Made by a program: the position numbers and the translations under genes | Assembly (NCBI RefSeq): GCF_003073045.1 | Contig: NC_037593.1 | Span: forward strand, 22,811,868-22,875,867 | Length of the DNA stretch: 64,000 nt | Origin: Pomacea canaliculata | Taxonomy: Eukaryota > Mollusca > Gastropoda > Architaenioglossa > Ampullariidae | Direction: 5' to 3' | In this document: positions 37,001 to 48,628 of the stretch, in pieces | Position numbering within the stretch: position 1 is the first letter of the stretch | Layout of the letters: the number at the start of each line of letters is the position of its first letter | The notes under the pieces: generated by a model | Told to the model about the DNA's origin: nothing | Seen by the model: the letters and a program-made list of their open reading frames with translations, nothing else | The model's database searches: none

Positions 37001-40000
37001 ACCTAAAGCATGGGGGATTACAGATGTCTCCATATTATTTATTCCAACGACTATTAAACTGCTGAGGGGATAACTCGGACTGACAGCCACTTCGGTTGAC
37101 ATTGCGCAAGTCATATCGCCTGCCTACTCTAGAATGCGTCCTTGGCAAATGGATACGGCGGACCGTATTTTTGCGTATAAGCAGCTTTGTAAATTACTGA
37201 TCAAGACTCGGGTCTTGAGCAAAGGGGATGCAGGTACAGTTTTACAGTATAATATCTATGCGTAGATTCTAATCCTAGTCCACGCAAGTTCAGAATCGAT
37301 TTGCAAGTCGTTGACCTAATGTAATTGTGGTGGATTTTATTATTTTTAATTATTGCTGTGTGGTTTTCGTCCACTGTGTGAATTATATTACCAGGCTGTT
37401 ACTTGCCGTTAGACAAAGCAACTGGGGGGGGTTCTTCGTCTGTGTACAGAGACCCAGGGTGCTGATGTGATTCTCCCGGCATGAGGCTGTTTTATGACTC
37501 GTAATGGGTGTATGCGTGTACCGATCCGATTCCCCGATAGCTGTGTGTGTTTCTCGGTGATGTAATATATATATAAGCTGTTTCATTAAGTCGATATACT
37601 AGTGCTGTCGTCTGCCAATATTTGAAACATGGGTTTCGCTCCTTTAACTTTAACTGGTGATTGTGTTATATATTATAGGTTATTTGTTTTTCCGTACTAN
37701 NNNNNNNNNNNNNNNNNNNNNNNNNNNNNNNNNNNNNNNNNNNNNNNNNNNNNNNNNNNNNNNNNNNNNNNNNNNNNNNNNNNNNNNNNNNNNNNNNNNC
37801 AGAAGCCATGCACCTGGTAAACCCCAACATATGCTACCTCGTGGGACAATCTTCTACTATACCATTAAACTTTGAGGGAGGAAGCAAAATTTACACAATT
37901 AAATCATGAACCCCAAACAACAAACTGAGCTCTGTCTTTGCTGGATTTCTACAGTAACTGTACGGGTAAGTAATAACATGTGGTATTGCTTTTCAGGGGC
38001 CAAGGCTCCCATAGAAACAAAAGCAGTTCTTCTTACATAAATGTTACAAGAGGGACAGCAGACCCACCATACATAATAGTTTTGATGGCAAGATTGAACA
38101 AGCTGGCATGCTTCTGATGTTGAATGATCAAATAGAAATATGGCAAGCAGCTAGAGATCTAGGTTTTTGGGCTACAGACTAATAGACTTTCTAGGGTATT
38201 GGAGCACAAAAGAAGATATAAACTAAACAAGAACAGACATAATAACAGATCTCTAGGTCAAAGGACCCCAGACGCAAAATAACATTATTAAGAGGCTACA
38301 CAAAGATACTGAGAATAACTCTGACAACGATTCAGATGTGGACCAGCAAGGAGTTAAAGAAATACAGTTAACTGGTCGCTTTATACAATGTGAACGCGCA
38401 TGACACACTTAGAAAAAAATCGCTAGAAGTTATTAGAAAAATTATACGTAACATAGAGTTCACAATAGAGCATGTACTACAGCGTAAGGTTGGAATAAGA
38501 CAAACAACAAACTCGCTGATAACACAGCAATAGTTTCACACTCAAACCACAACAATTAGTATCATACATCCTAAAAATCATAAATCAGAGAGAGACGAAA
38601 ACAACAGCATTAAATGACAGATTCAGCCCTTTACACTACTCCTCATTCCATTAAACCTTCCCAATAAACAATCTCATAAAAAGCATAATCTATTTCTTAT
38701 CACACAAAGAAATAAATTAAAATAATACACTCCACCCTTTTTATAACAATTCTCACAGCCTTCAGCTTACTTTTATTATAAAATTACAAAACACATGGAA
38801 ACAACAAGTCTACGTAGAACAAACTCAGACATTACAAAACCAAAAACAGAACCAAACCATCAATTTCTCCAACTACTATAGGCCAATGTCTTAAAAAAAA
38901 GACATCTGTTTCAGATTTTCAAACCTTCCTAAGACTTACCAAAACTGTTACAAAAATTAAGAAACAGACATTGGCAATAGTTTTTTTCATGATTGTGATA
39001 CAGCGCAATAGAAATTAGCTAAGTGTAAGACTGTGGTACCCTTAAAAATGACTACACACAAACATATCAACAAAACTAACATTACCCCCCTCGGTGGGAG
39101 TTCTGGCACCTCTAACCTTGTTGAGCTCTGGATGGGCTTTGGGTGAATTGACAACATAACTGATGTCTGGTCATGGCGAGTCACAACGATCGACAGACCG
39201 AGTCAAGCTGCGAATGTCTTGATGGTTACATATGGTAATGGTGCAAAGTGCTTAAGAATCATGCACAGAATTTTCATCAGGATTTCGCTAAGCAAGTCAT
39301 GTTATAGAATATTCATATAATGTACCACTTACATTGTTAAGGCATCATATGTTATGAAATCATAGCGAATTTGAATTACTTCTTAGGTCTTGTGATGAGG
39401 CATACATAGGCAATACAAATATCATATGCAGGTTGCTGGAGCACAGATGTAATGAAAAAAAAAAAAAAAAAGAAAAAAGCCATTAAACTCTTGGAATAAC
39501 AGATGTCATCAAATCAAGGCAAGACAGTTAAAAAAGAGTGACTTAAGAGACAAACGTTGGAGTATATCAAAGAGCTTTACGAAATCAACAATGTCTGTCT
39601 TTATAAGTAAGGAGTTTTTAGAGTGCCTCTTCGGAAGAAATGAGGAAAAGAAGCTTTGTTATTTGGATATTTTGAGCTTTAATTGAGGATACGTGCTGAT
39701 GTTCTCTGCACTATCACTGTTATTGGGAGCGGTGATTAAGAGTGCTAAATGAATGGCTTCTCTCACCTTCTTTCATCTTTGTCATAAGCTCTATAAAATG
39801 AAAAACACCCATAAACAATGTTCATGGGGTAGCTTCTTTTAAAACATATCTATTGATTATCATAAAATCTGCTTGTCGAAATCTTGAAATTAACCCATGC
39901 ATCTAAAGCAATGTAGGATTACACCAAAAAGTGCAAGATTTTCAATCACGTAATTAACAGAATCCAAATTTTCTTTAAGTTTTTCTGTGCAGGTCATACA

Positions 40001-43000
40001 ACTGCAAACTGGACATTGAATGTGAGAATTTGTCACATTCAAAAAGATATTTAGCTGAAATATTTGAAAAACGGGGAAAACTAAAGAAATATTTCTAACT
40101 GGCCATCTTTTAAGGATATTTAGCATTTTCAGAATCTGTCTGTTAAAGGCGGAGCTGACGCGGTACACTGCTGAATCATTTCATCCAAGACATTCTCCTT
40201 TGTTTCAAGATCTGTCATAAAAACAAGTTACAAAAATCATTGAGAACTGGCTTCTGACAATGAAAGTTGCATGAACATGTAAAGATTCAGAGGTTATTCA
40301 CTAGGATTTCAAAAAGAGGGGCCCAGGGACCCTCTGAAAGGATGAAAAAAAAGGGGGGGTCCTTTGACAAAACCAGGGAGCCATCACAATAATATGTGTG
40401 TGTATTTGACTATACAGCAAAAAAAAAAAAAAAAAAATCACAAAAAAACTAAAGATTGATCTCAGACAGAATTTTCTTTTATTGATAAATTATTTTGTTA
40501 TTAGTGTGATCAGAGCATTAAAAATTTTCAAAACTTATTCATCTTCGTGTCAGCCTCACTGGTGCTGTTACTTAATGTTTTACAACACTTCCCCTGTCCC
40601 ATCAAGGCAGCAAGTGAATCCTGTTGCTTAAAATGTTCTTCCCAATTCTATCTGTAAGGGTTACATAGCCTTAAAACAACTCAGGGACTTAAATGTTGTT
40701 CTGTTGCACTTTTTGTACTACACACTATGTGCCAACATACTAGTCCTAATCTGTAATCAATTTGCTGGATGATGCTATATTTCTTATACATTCTGTAGAC
40801 AACCAATCACAGATTACCTGAACACAGATGAGTTCCAAGGATTCTTGTCTGACTAGCAGAACTACACCCAGCAGCACCTCTGAAATAATTTTTACAAATA
40901 CAGCTTCTATCAAGTAACCCATGTTTAATGCAAACATTATCAAAGGTATCTCTCACTGGGCTTTAGGTTTGTGAGGTTTATTGCGAGCAGAATGACTAAA
41001 ACGGGAAACAAAACAGAATCTTTGATACCACACTTTATACGCCAACTAATTTCAACAGAAGAAACGTGCTTTTTTTTAATAAATATTTTACATTTATCTA
41101 TCATAAGCAACTCAATACTCAAACTGTAACTCAAGTTCAGTACTGTAGATAAGTCATTCTTTTGAGTTTTGCTAAATCACCCATCCCACAACCCCATACA
41201 CTTAGTTTTTAAACAGTTGTCTTTAACAAAAAGCCATAAACTTCTGCTGGTGTGTAAAATCACGAACCAATATTATGCACATGAAACAATACAGGACTAA
41301 TGCTATGTAGGTGAAACAAAGCTGAACTAATATTAAGTAGGTGTCATGTTTCTCCTGAAATAGTTTTTCTTTGCAAATGTTTATAAAATTTAAAGCCTCC
41401 AATTCCTTGCTATAGAGAGAATGCAAGCTAACTATAAGTCAGTTTAAAGGTTTTGTTTACACTATTAGTGTGAGTAGCCTTAGATGTTTACCAGGGTTTC
41501 CCATCCATAAAATGTAGGCGAGTTTTCAGTACAACAATTAAAACTCTTCATTTTTTCAGACCCTCAGATAATACTGTTGGAGGTTTTAGTCCCCAGTAAT
41601 AATAAATAATGAAAATGCACAGTATGATTATTAATATGACCTTTCTCGAGTTTTCATATATTTAAAATATGTCACTGACATTTGATGATAATAGGGAAAT
41701 ATAATTGTCCATGTCTGCGGTTGTTTATTACATGTCTTATATAAAGAACCTTTCAATAAAATCTTAAATATTGTCTGACCTACTAGAAAAGTTGTTTTAT
41801 GTGATCTTCACAGCTGAACCCTTTTCTCTTTTTGGCACACATGAGAATATTTGCATGTAATACAGGTTACCTCATATTGAGTTGTGCTATTTTTGAGTAG
41901 TGTCTTTTTGTTAAAGCTCAAACTATGGCAAAGTTATCTGTCTTGAACAAACAGAGCTACTTACGGAAATTATACACATGTGGCAACCAAACTTATTCTT
42001 GCTTGATTATTTCCCACACAAACTAATAGTCTCACAAAGTAACATTCATCAGTCTAATTTACAAAGTGCTTACTTTATTGTCTAAGACAGTGGTTCTCAA
42101 AGTGTGGTCCGTGGGCATAGGTCAGGTGGTCCGCGGCTGACAGTCGTCATATGTCAGCAAAGTGATGTTTAAAGTGATGCATTCCTCGCATTAACATTTT
42201 AATTACAAAGAACGAGGTACGTAGTGTTATGTTAGCTTATTACTATACTACTGTCACAGAATTACATTTAGTTTTGAATTGTAATCAAACTAATGCGGCA
42301 ATTTAAATTTGAAATTCATAGTACAGAGTGATTTTTAGGCCTTGGTGGTCCGCGATATTTTTTACTTAAGTACAGTGGTCCGCGGTCAGAAATACTTTGA
42401 GAACCACTGGTCTAAGAGCTTAACGTATCCTTTTCTCTGTCCAATAAAATTAAGCACAATTGTAAACATTTTTAGTCATGAACGTGCATTGAAGTACACA
42501 ATGCAATGCTTACCTCCACTGTATATTATTTTTTGATTTTTTCTGGATGAGATTTATTCCTTCCAGGACATTTGTAATATCATATATTCTTCTTTTTTGC
42601 ACCTCCAGTTTTTCTGAGGCTCTGTTTAAGTCAACCACCTACAATCACAAAAATTTGAATAAACAATTCCAGGGGATCAAATCACTACAAAGCCAGCACA
42701 CTTTGCAAATAGATATACACAGACAGGTCTATTTTCATATTTATGTTGATGGTCTTTAGAAATGTAGGAAGAAAATGTCTGAGTCACAACAGCATATCTT
42801 AATGTTACAGTTACAGAATAAATTTTAATCATGACTAACAAAATGAGGATCAATAGAACTCTTCGCCTAACTGGAAGAAGTTTGACTTTATGCTTATTTC
42901 AATCACCTGCAGCTATATTTTAACTACTTGGTGTATCACACATTCAGTCTTCTTGAGGACTAGTGGAACATTCATAAAACAGGATGAGATGTTTCGGAAG

Positions 43001-46000
43001 TTTATCATCTTCCTTCAGATCAGATTATTACTTAAGTCTCAGCTTTGGAGACAGGCAACATTTGTATAGTGTTTGCTTGTGGAATCAATTCTAGTAACCA
43101 ATATATCAATATTCAAATTCCCCATGGCCTGGTGTGTGACATTGTTTTGACAAATAGTGTCTTCACTTCATGTAGACTGTGTAGGTTTACACTTGGTTTT
43201 TAGACACAACTGCAGGCCATTTTGATACCCTTCTACTGTCATCAGGTGCTTCTGATATATTATGTGGATATTGAACAATGCCCCAATACTGTGTTTAAAT
43301 TATTTTATTCCATTTAACTACCCATGTGTGATACTTTCTAGATGTACTAATTTTGAAAAAAAAAAAAAAAAAAAAGAAGAAAGAGTTTAGTCACACTTAA
43401 ACCCATCCTTTATTTAAATGAGAAAATTAATAATTGGTGGATAAGTAGATGAGACCAAAAGACATTTACCCCATCTGGAGCACTTCTCAACAAGCCAACA
43501 AACTTTTTCGTCAGAAGACCTAGAGAGGTGTCATATCGAGTTTTTTCTGCTGGTGAGCGTCCACACGTTGCTTTACACAAGAGAGAAAAAGTGCTATAAA
43601 CATTATAATTCTGAAAAGCAGGATAGAAATCAATATGCTTCTAATAAATTTTATCTGTATTAAGATAATATTCACGAAACTATCAACATAAAGTGATCAT
43701 ATCACTAGCAAAGTGCAATTTTACAAATGACTTTTAGATCACATCCTCTACAAATTTACAATAAGTGATAAGGTGACGAATGAAAAAATAAGATTCTGTA
43801 TCCAACAAAATTTAGCACCACAGCTTTTTTTTTTTCATATGCTGAAGATGCTGAAGTTGAATAATCTATTCAACCATACGAAACCATTTTTTCTTTGAAC
43901 CTGAGTAGGGTAAAATGATATGCATGTTTAAAAAATGTGATGTTCGGTGCAAAATAATGAGCTTATGTGGAAATAAATTTACACAGTCCAGAGCGAACCA
44001 GAAGCTGTAAAAACAGATCAACTGCACTAGTCAGCTTCTCTGTTATTATGTTAGTGGATAATATACATCTTTCTCTTGCACTTAAAAAAAAAAAATCAAG
44101 CTCATGATAAAGATGAAAATGATAATAGTGCTGTGGGTAGTGAGCTCTATGTTCTAAGCAAAGTTCACATTTGATTGTCCTTATATCAAGGAAGCATTTT
44201 CCCTAAAAAACATGTTACCCCATCAGCCATTAAAAGCAGCATTTTACCAGATAGTTAAAATAGCAGCATCGGAGGTGTATCCTAAACAATGTAGTAAGGT
44301 ATCATTGTTGTAAAGTTGATGGGTGGAGGGGATTAAAGGATTAAATCTTGTTTGTGTCACCTCTGTGGTGAAATCTTTGTTGCTCTTGACCATTGCTTTC
44401 ATGTGACCTACTCAATTAAAAGCAACATAAAAACAAAAAATTTCATTAACTAAATGTCTGCTTTCCTTCTCTTTTGATCAACTGAAAATTATCTACTATT
44501 ACCAGCGTGTAATTTGTCAACATTACTATGCCTTGTTTTTACAGCTCTGAAATAAGGTCATCTTTAACACCTAAACTGCATACTGGCTACTCCCTCAAGT
44601 ACAAAGCAAACTGGTTGCTGTTTTCGGCCTAATTTTCCTGACCTCACTCTACACGAGCTACTCTTCTACTGACCACATTCTGTCCTCTCAGTTCACAAAA
44701 ATGTAACACACCACGCATCTAAGCCATTTAAATGTTATCAAAATACAAATATTTCAAGTTTATGCTTAAGAGTAATCCAATTTTTATGCTTAAGAGTAAT
44801 CCAAAAACTTGAATATGGTATAACTAAGGTGTTTCTCATTTGCAAAGGATAGTTGTTCTGAGCAGTGGAGGTATGTGGTCAATTAGTGTTTAATCTGCCA
44901 CTATTTTGTCACAACAGTAAAAAATTCATCCTCAAATGTGCGTACTGATGATGATGAATGAGCAGACCACAGCCAATAGAAAAACTTTCCACATTATGAC
45001 AACACTAAGGTTCCTTTCCAGACTTTGTAATGAACTTATAAGTGAAATATTATTGTCACTTGACTATTTTACAAGTTGTTGGCATTTCGAGATTAAGCTC
45101 CATTTTTTTAAATCACTCTTAAAGGTGAAACAGTAAGTGTTAAAATGCAACATAGGATCAGGCAGACACAAAAAAAAAAACATTAAGAGTGCACATGATG
45201 TTTCCTCTGTCAGTGTTGGGCTACCAAAGTTGTTTCTTGCTCAAAAGAACATGATGCAATAAAAAGAAGCAGTGAAGTAACAGTTACCTCTTGGACTTGC
45301 CTCTGAACCCCTTCTTCGCTTACAACTTTTGGGAGTTTTGAATCCCTCAAGTTTGACATCTTCTAAATCCAATTTCCGCTTCACCTGATAACATTTAAAA
45401 TTGGAAATGATGATGATTGGTTTCTGCACAGCAATATACTGCATCTCAGTCAACATTAGCTTTATGGCATAATGGATAGAAAAAACTAAAAAAACAGAGA
45501 TCCCATACCTAAACATGCCTGTCGACATGGCACTGTCTGTGTGAACCATACATACAATGAATGCAAATGATGACAGAGTACCTATAATGAAGCTATGAAA
45601 CGTGCAGCTCCTTGTACACCAATGAAGACCATTTAAGTGATCCACTATTGAGACAACTTATACTGTTTTCTCATGTGACACAGACTCATGTAATGTTAAA
45701 TCATTTAATAAACTCACTTGAATAACTACACAAGCGTATTTCTTGTACTAGTAGATTCCAAATTCCTGCATATGTTAAAAGGTGATAATTACATTTTCTG
45801 TCAGAAAGTGCACCCTTTCCCGTTGGTGTCTATATTTTTCTTTTACCAAATAGCACTGTGCATTTGGTAATGTTTTTTTTTAAGTTTGACATGTGATGAC
45901 ATCTGTCGAAAATGGGCAACTGGTTAAACTCACCATGAGCAACATTGCTTCACCTCCAAACCTTATTTAACTGGATACTAATACGATTGCAATCTATAAA

Positions 46001-46486
46001 CCAATTTTACTTAGAAATGCTAAACTTCAAGTAAAGAACCATCGAAGTTACTCATGCTAACGCTTTTATTAATAACGAAAAACATTTGTAAATGTCATCA
46101 AACGACCCGACAACAGCGTCACTACTCGTATTGAAAAGCTTGCACTTAGTTTAAAAGACAGCAGATAGGATGATTGGTGTCGATACTACCCAAATATATA
46201 AATACATCTGCCTTTTATTTCAAACAGTTAGAATCACCTGTGATCTGCCTGTTAATGATGTTTTGCACGGCGATTGACTGGAGGTTGTTGACTGAGGTGT
46301 GTAAGCACCTATCTGCTCCGCTTCCAATACTCTGTTGCGCTGGCTGCTGTACTCGTATGCATAGTCCGCCGAAGGAGAACACAAAACAGAAGATATGTTT
46401 GCAGTCTGTGCTGTTGTTATTTCCAGTGGTTCTTGTTTTATATCGGAAAGTCCTCTTCGATGAACGAGGGTTTGCTTCCTAGGCAT
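25100..46486 (-). CDS. E2F3-like: E2F1/2/3-type transcription factor
   Basis: Nine coding exons, using the better contig copy of each: 46486-46238, 45384-45288, 43570-43470, 42638-42514, 29818-29757, 29144-29054, 28284-28170, 27640-27400, 25308-25100. They sum to 1290 bp (429 aa) with consistent phases. Order: KRKLDLE cyclin A/CDK2-binding motif, winged-helix DNA-binding domain ([17 protein letters not shown], then [20 protein letters not shown] and [19 protein letters not shown]), coiled-coil/marked-box dimerisation domain ([58 protein letters not shown]) and the C-terminal Rb-binding transactivation motif (IADLFDAY). The cyclin motif marks the E2F1/2/3 subgroup; text is closest to E2F3. It should act in the nucleus with a DP partner on S-phase genes under Rb control. 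The span includes an assembly gap and a false duplication. Confidence 0.95.
25309..27191. other. Last E2F intron, no gene seen
   Basis: Intron between E2F exons 8 and 9. The minus-strand open frame at 25408-25698 has no recognisable similarity and no supporting splice pattern. Nothing else was identified. Confidence 0.4.
27192..27242. mobile_element. 51-bp hAT MITE with perfect 8-bp TSD
   Basis: CAGCGGTTCTCAA at one end pairs with TTGAGAACAGCTG at the other (one mismatch in the inverted repeat). The identical 8-mer GTGTAAGC flanks it at 27184-27191 and 27243-27250, as expected of a hAT target-site duplication. The interior is only about 25 bp, so it is an extreme internal-deletion derivative. 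Confidence 0.85.
28285..29053 (-). other. U12-type AT-AC intron of E2F
   Basis: The donor is ATATCCTTAA directly after GAAAATGCTAA, and the acceptor is TTCTTAACCTTTGCAC, containing a U12 branch-site match (TTCTTAAC) about ten bases before the terminal AC. With these borders the frame reads [19 protein letters not shown], exactly the E2F family text. No GT donor is available at this junction. Length is 769 bp. The donor is also intact in the second contig copy near 40100. Confidence 0.88.
28469..28491. repeat. Poly-A tract
   Basis: About 23 A residues inside the U12-type E2F intron; the equivalent tract in the second copy (near 39453-39477) differs in length and is interrupted. Confidence 0.8.
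31054..31377. mobile_element. 324-bp hAT MITE (contig A copy)
   Basis: Terminal inverted repeats CAGTGGTTCTCAAAGTGTGG and a matching CTTTGAGAACCACTG at the far end. The flanking 8-bp duplication is GTCTAAGA (31046-31053 and 31378-31385). GGTGGTCCGCG repeats occur inside both termini. No transposase remains. It lies in the E2F intron between exons 4 and 5. Confidence 0.9.
31480..35738 (-). other. Degraded contig-A copies of E2F exons 1-4
   Basis: The same four exons as at 46486-42514 appear at about 35738-35477, 34545-34443, 32626-32520 and 31608-31480. Each has extra or missing bases: exon 4 is 129 bp here against 125 in the clean copy, exon 1 is 262 against 249, and the exon 2 donor reads GAATCTG in place of GTAACTG. 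Reading frames are broken in each. These look like consensus errors rather than a second gene or pseudogene. Confidence 0.85.
37700..37799. other. Assembly gap (100 N)
   Basis: Exactly 100 N, the usual placeholder for a gap of unknown size. Because the flanks overlap by about 10.5 kb, the true gap size is negative. Confidence 1.
40818..40879 (-). other. Contig-B copy of E2F exon 5
   Basis: A 62-bp exon identical in length and splice sites to 29757-29818. It is the point near which both contig copies read correctly (the segment 41223-41426 is also identical at protein level to 30176-30379). Confidence 0.8.
42088..42409. mobile_element. 322-bp hAT MITE (contig B copy)
   Basis: Same element at the same position relative to E2F exons as 31054-31377, with the same GTCTAAGA duplication at 42080-42087 and 42410-42417. 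It differs only by small indels. Confidence 0.9.
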
Positions 46487-48628
46487 AGTATCTTCCTGCG
46501 AAACAGAGCTTTAAAGAATCCGTACGTTCATTCCGTCATACGAATATTTTGAGTTGAAAAATATTCTTATCTGATTATGCTTTTAATGAAATAAAGTCAC
46601 AAATAGTGACAATATTTTTTGGCAAATGCACTCCAGGCTTCATGTAACTTTTATTTCATTATGATGATTCCCGATGACCACGATTGCCTCAAGCATCGAA
46701 ACTCATAAAGTCGTTTCCCGACAAAACTGTTCGGCAACAAAGCCACAGCGAGATTGGCGCGAAATCGAATTTCCCGCGAAGGGAAGTATCTGAAAAAACC
46801 TGGAACAAGCACTTTTATATGTATGTAGTGATTCCTGGGGTTAAGTTTATGCAGATATAAAAATGCACCCTTCTGTTTAACTGATTATTTAAAATCGGTT
46901 TCCCTCGTTAGTCTGTTTTGATGGCAATCGGCTTCGAAGTGTGAGGGGTAAAGAAATTTTAAATTGAGCGTAAAATGCTCGATGCCTGGCCATTCTTGCC
47001 GGCAGGAGAGGCGAGAGTTTTGTGTCGTTGTATTTGGCAGTCGTTGTATTCGATACGTGGGAAAATGCATGCAATAATATTTTAATCGGAGTTAAATATT
47101 CCTTCTAACTACGGACTACAATAGATTAAGTCAATGAATTTTGATGATTTTTTGAAAGAGAAAGTGCTATATAGATGTCTTCTTACAAAAAAAAAAAAAC
47201 TAGAAAAAAGCTTTCTTAACTTTTTAAAAATTACTTCTTTCAAATAAAATTATCCGATTTACTGATATGGTAAAACATAAGCAACTGCAAGTTTAAAAGG
47301 TATGTGTCACCAGGTTCATAGAGTAAATATCCCCCACACCTCAACACACTCACAGCTAGAAGACTGCATGCCTTTAAAAAAAACTATACATATAGTTGGA
47401 ATAAATTAACACGCTAAACAGATTTTTTAAGGATCCAAAGAACCTTAAATTACCAATAAATATTACACATATGTACAAAGTAATTGTTTTTCGTAAGCGG
47501 GAATATATGCCACGATAACTTTGTCTCAGTTAAAATAATATTCATGAAGGAGGAAAACAAAGAGAGCCTTTTTAGCAAGTTAATTAATATTATTGGCTGG
47601 CGATCGAGTGGAGGTGGGGAAAGAAGGCGATCGACTTGCAAGCCTTTGTCAATATAACAGACTTTGTCGATCTTAATTGATTGAGGCTTATGTTTGAAGT
47701 GGCTTAAAAAATGCAAAAATACCTAAAGCATGGGATATGTCTTCCATTATTATTATTTCACGACTATTAATGCTAGGGGTATAACTCGGATGACAGCCAT
47801 CGGTTGACATGCGCAATCATATCCTGCCTACTCTAAAGCGTCCTTGGCAACATGGGATACGGCGACGTATTTTGCGTATAAGCATTTGTAAATACTGATC
47901 AAACGGGTGAGCAAATGCAGTATCTTTACCAAGTATAATACTCATATCGAGATTCTATCACTAGTCCACGCAAGTAGATCGATTTGAAGTCGTTGACTAA
48001 TTAATTGTGTGGATTTTTATTATTCTTAATTTGCTGTGTGGTTTTTCGTCCACTGTGTGAATTATATACAGCTGTTACTCTGTTAGACCAAAGCAACTGT
48101 GGGGGATCTTCGCTTGTACAGATCTCCAGGGTGCTGTGTGATCTCTCCGGCAGAGGCTGTTAGACCTCGTAATGGTGTATGCGTGTACAGATCGATCCCC
48201 GACTGCTGTGTGTGTTCTTTCTGGTGAATGCTATATATATATATAGCTGTTTCATGCGATATACTAGTGCTGTACGTCTGCCCAATATTTGAACAGGGTT
48301 TCGCCTCCTTTAACTTTAACTGTGTGTGTATATATATATATTATTTGTTTTCGTACCCTAGCTCAGGGTGCTTTGTGTCTTATTGTAGGCGGCAGTGACC
48401 CCTGAGGCTTGAGTAGAATATGTGTATGTGTTCCAGTAATAATTCTGTTTAATTCTCTTTTTATTGTTATTTTTGTCAGTAATTGTACTTTTGTCTTAGA
48501 CAGCCTAAAGGCAATTGTTTGAGTTGTGAAGAAAGAATGTTTAAGTGACACTGCATGTAGTGTGTAACACCACCATAGAGTTCCTGACACCAAGCCTGCA
48601 TTTGAAACCTTTGCTTGGCCTGTCTTAG
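46487..48628. promoter_or_regulatory. Shared upstream region of E2F (-) and the methyltransferase-like gene (+)
   Basis: About 2.1 kb between two divergent start codons, with no coding signal. The proximal E2F side has GC-rich E2F-site-like elements; the plus side has a TATATATATA run near 48234-48244 and an acceptor-like TGTCTTAG directly before the plus-strand ATG, so a non-coding 5' exon may lie within. Transcription starts cannot be fixed from sequence alone. Confidence 0.5.
46753..46780. promoter_or_regulatory. Paired E2F-binding sites with CCAAT box
   Basis: Two adjoining matches to the E2F consensus TTTSSCGC lie about 270 bp upstream of the E2F start codon: TTGGCGCGAAA at 46754-46764 and TTTCCCGCGAA at 46770-46780. 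On the minus strand the first overlaps a CCAAT box (GCGCCAATC). The arrangement resembles the paired E2F sites through which vertebrate E2F1 genes regulate themselves. In the noisy contig-A copy (36020-36050) both sites are damaged. Confidence 0.65.

Larger units (their letters stand above)
27258..37699. repeat. Contig A end: first copy of a ~10.5-kb overlap
   Basis: This stretch matches 37800-48360 from end to end in the same orientation, including coding exons, introns, the 5' flank and a MITE. The matching ends are GCACCTGGTAAAC at 27265 and CTCCTTTAACTTTAACTG near 37639. E2F exons towards its left (29-28 kb) read cleanly, while those at 31-36 kb carry several indels. This is what a low-coverage contig end looks like. 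Confidence 0.9.
37800..48360. repeat. Contig B start: second copy of the ~10.5-kb overlap
   Basis: Same locus as 27258-37699. Its first 2-3 kb are the noisiest: the exon carrying YVTYQDIR (about 39240-39085) and the coiled-coil exon (about 40215-40100) are unreadable here but clean in the first copy. From about 42 kb on, the E2F exons read perfectly. Sequence after 48360 is unique. Confidence 0.9.
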
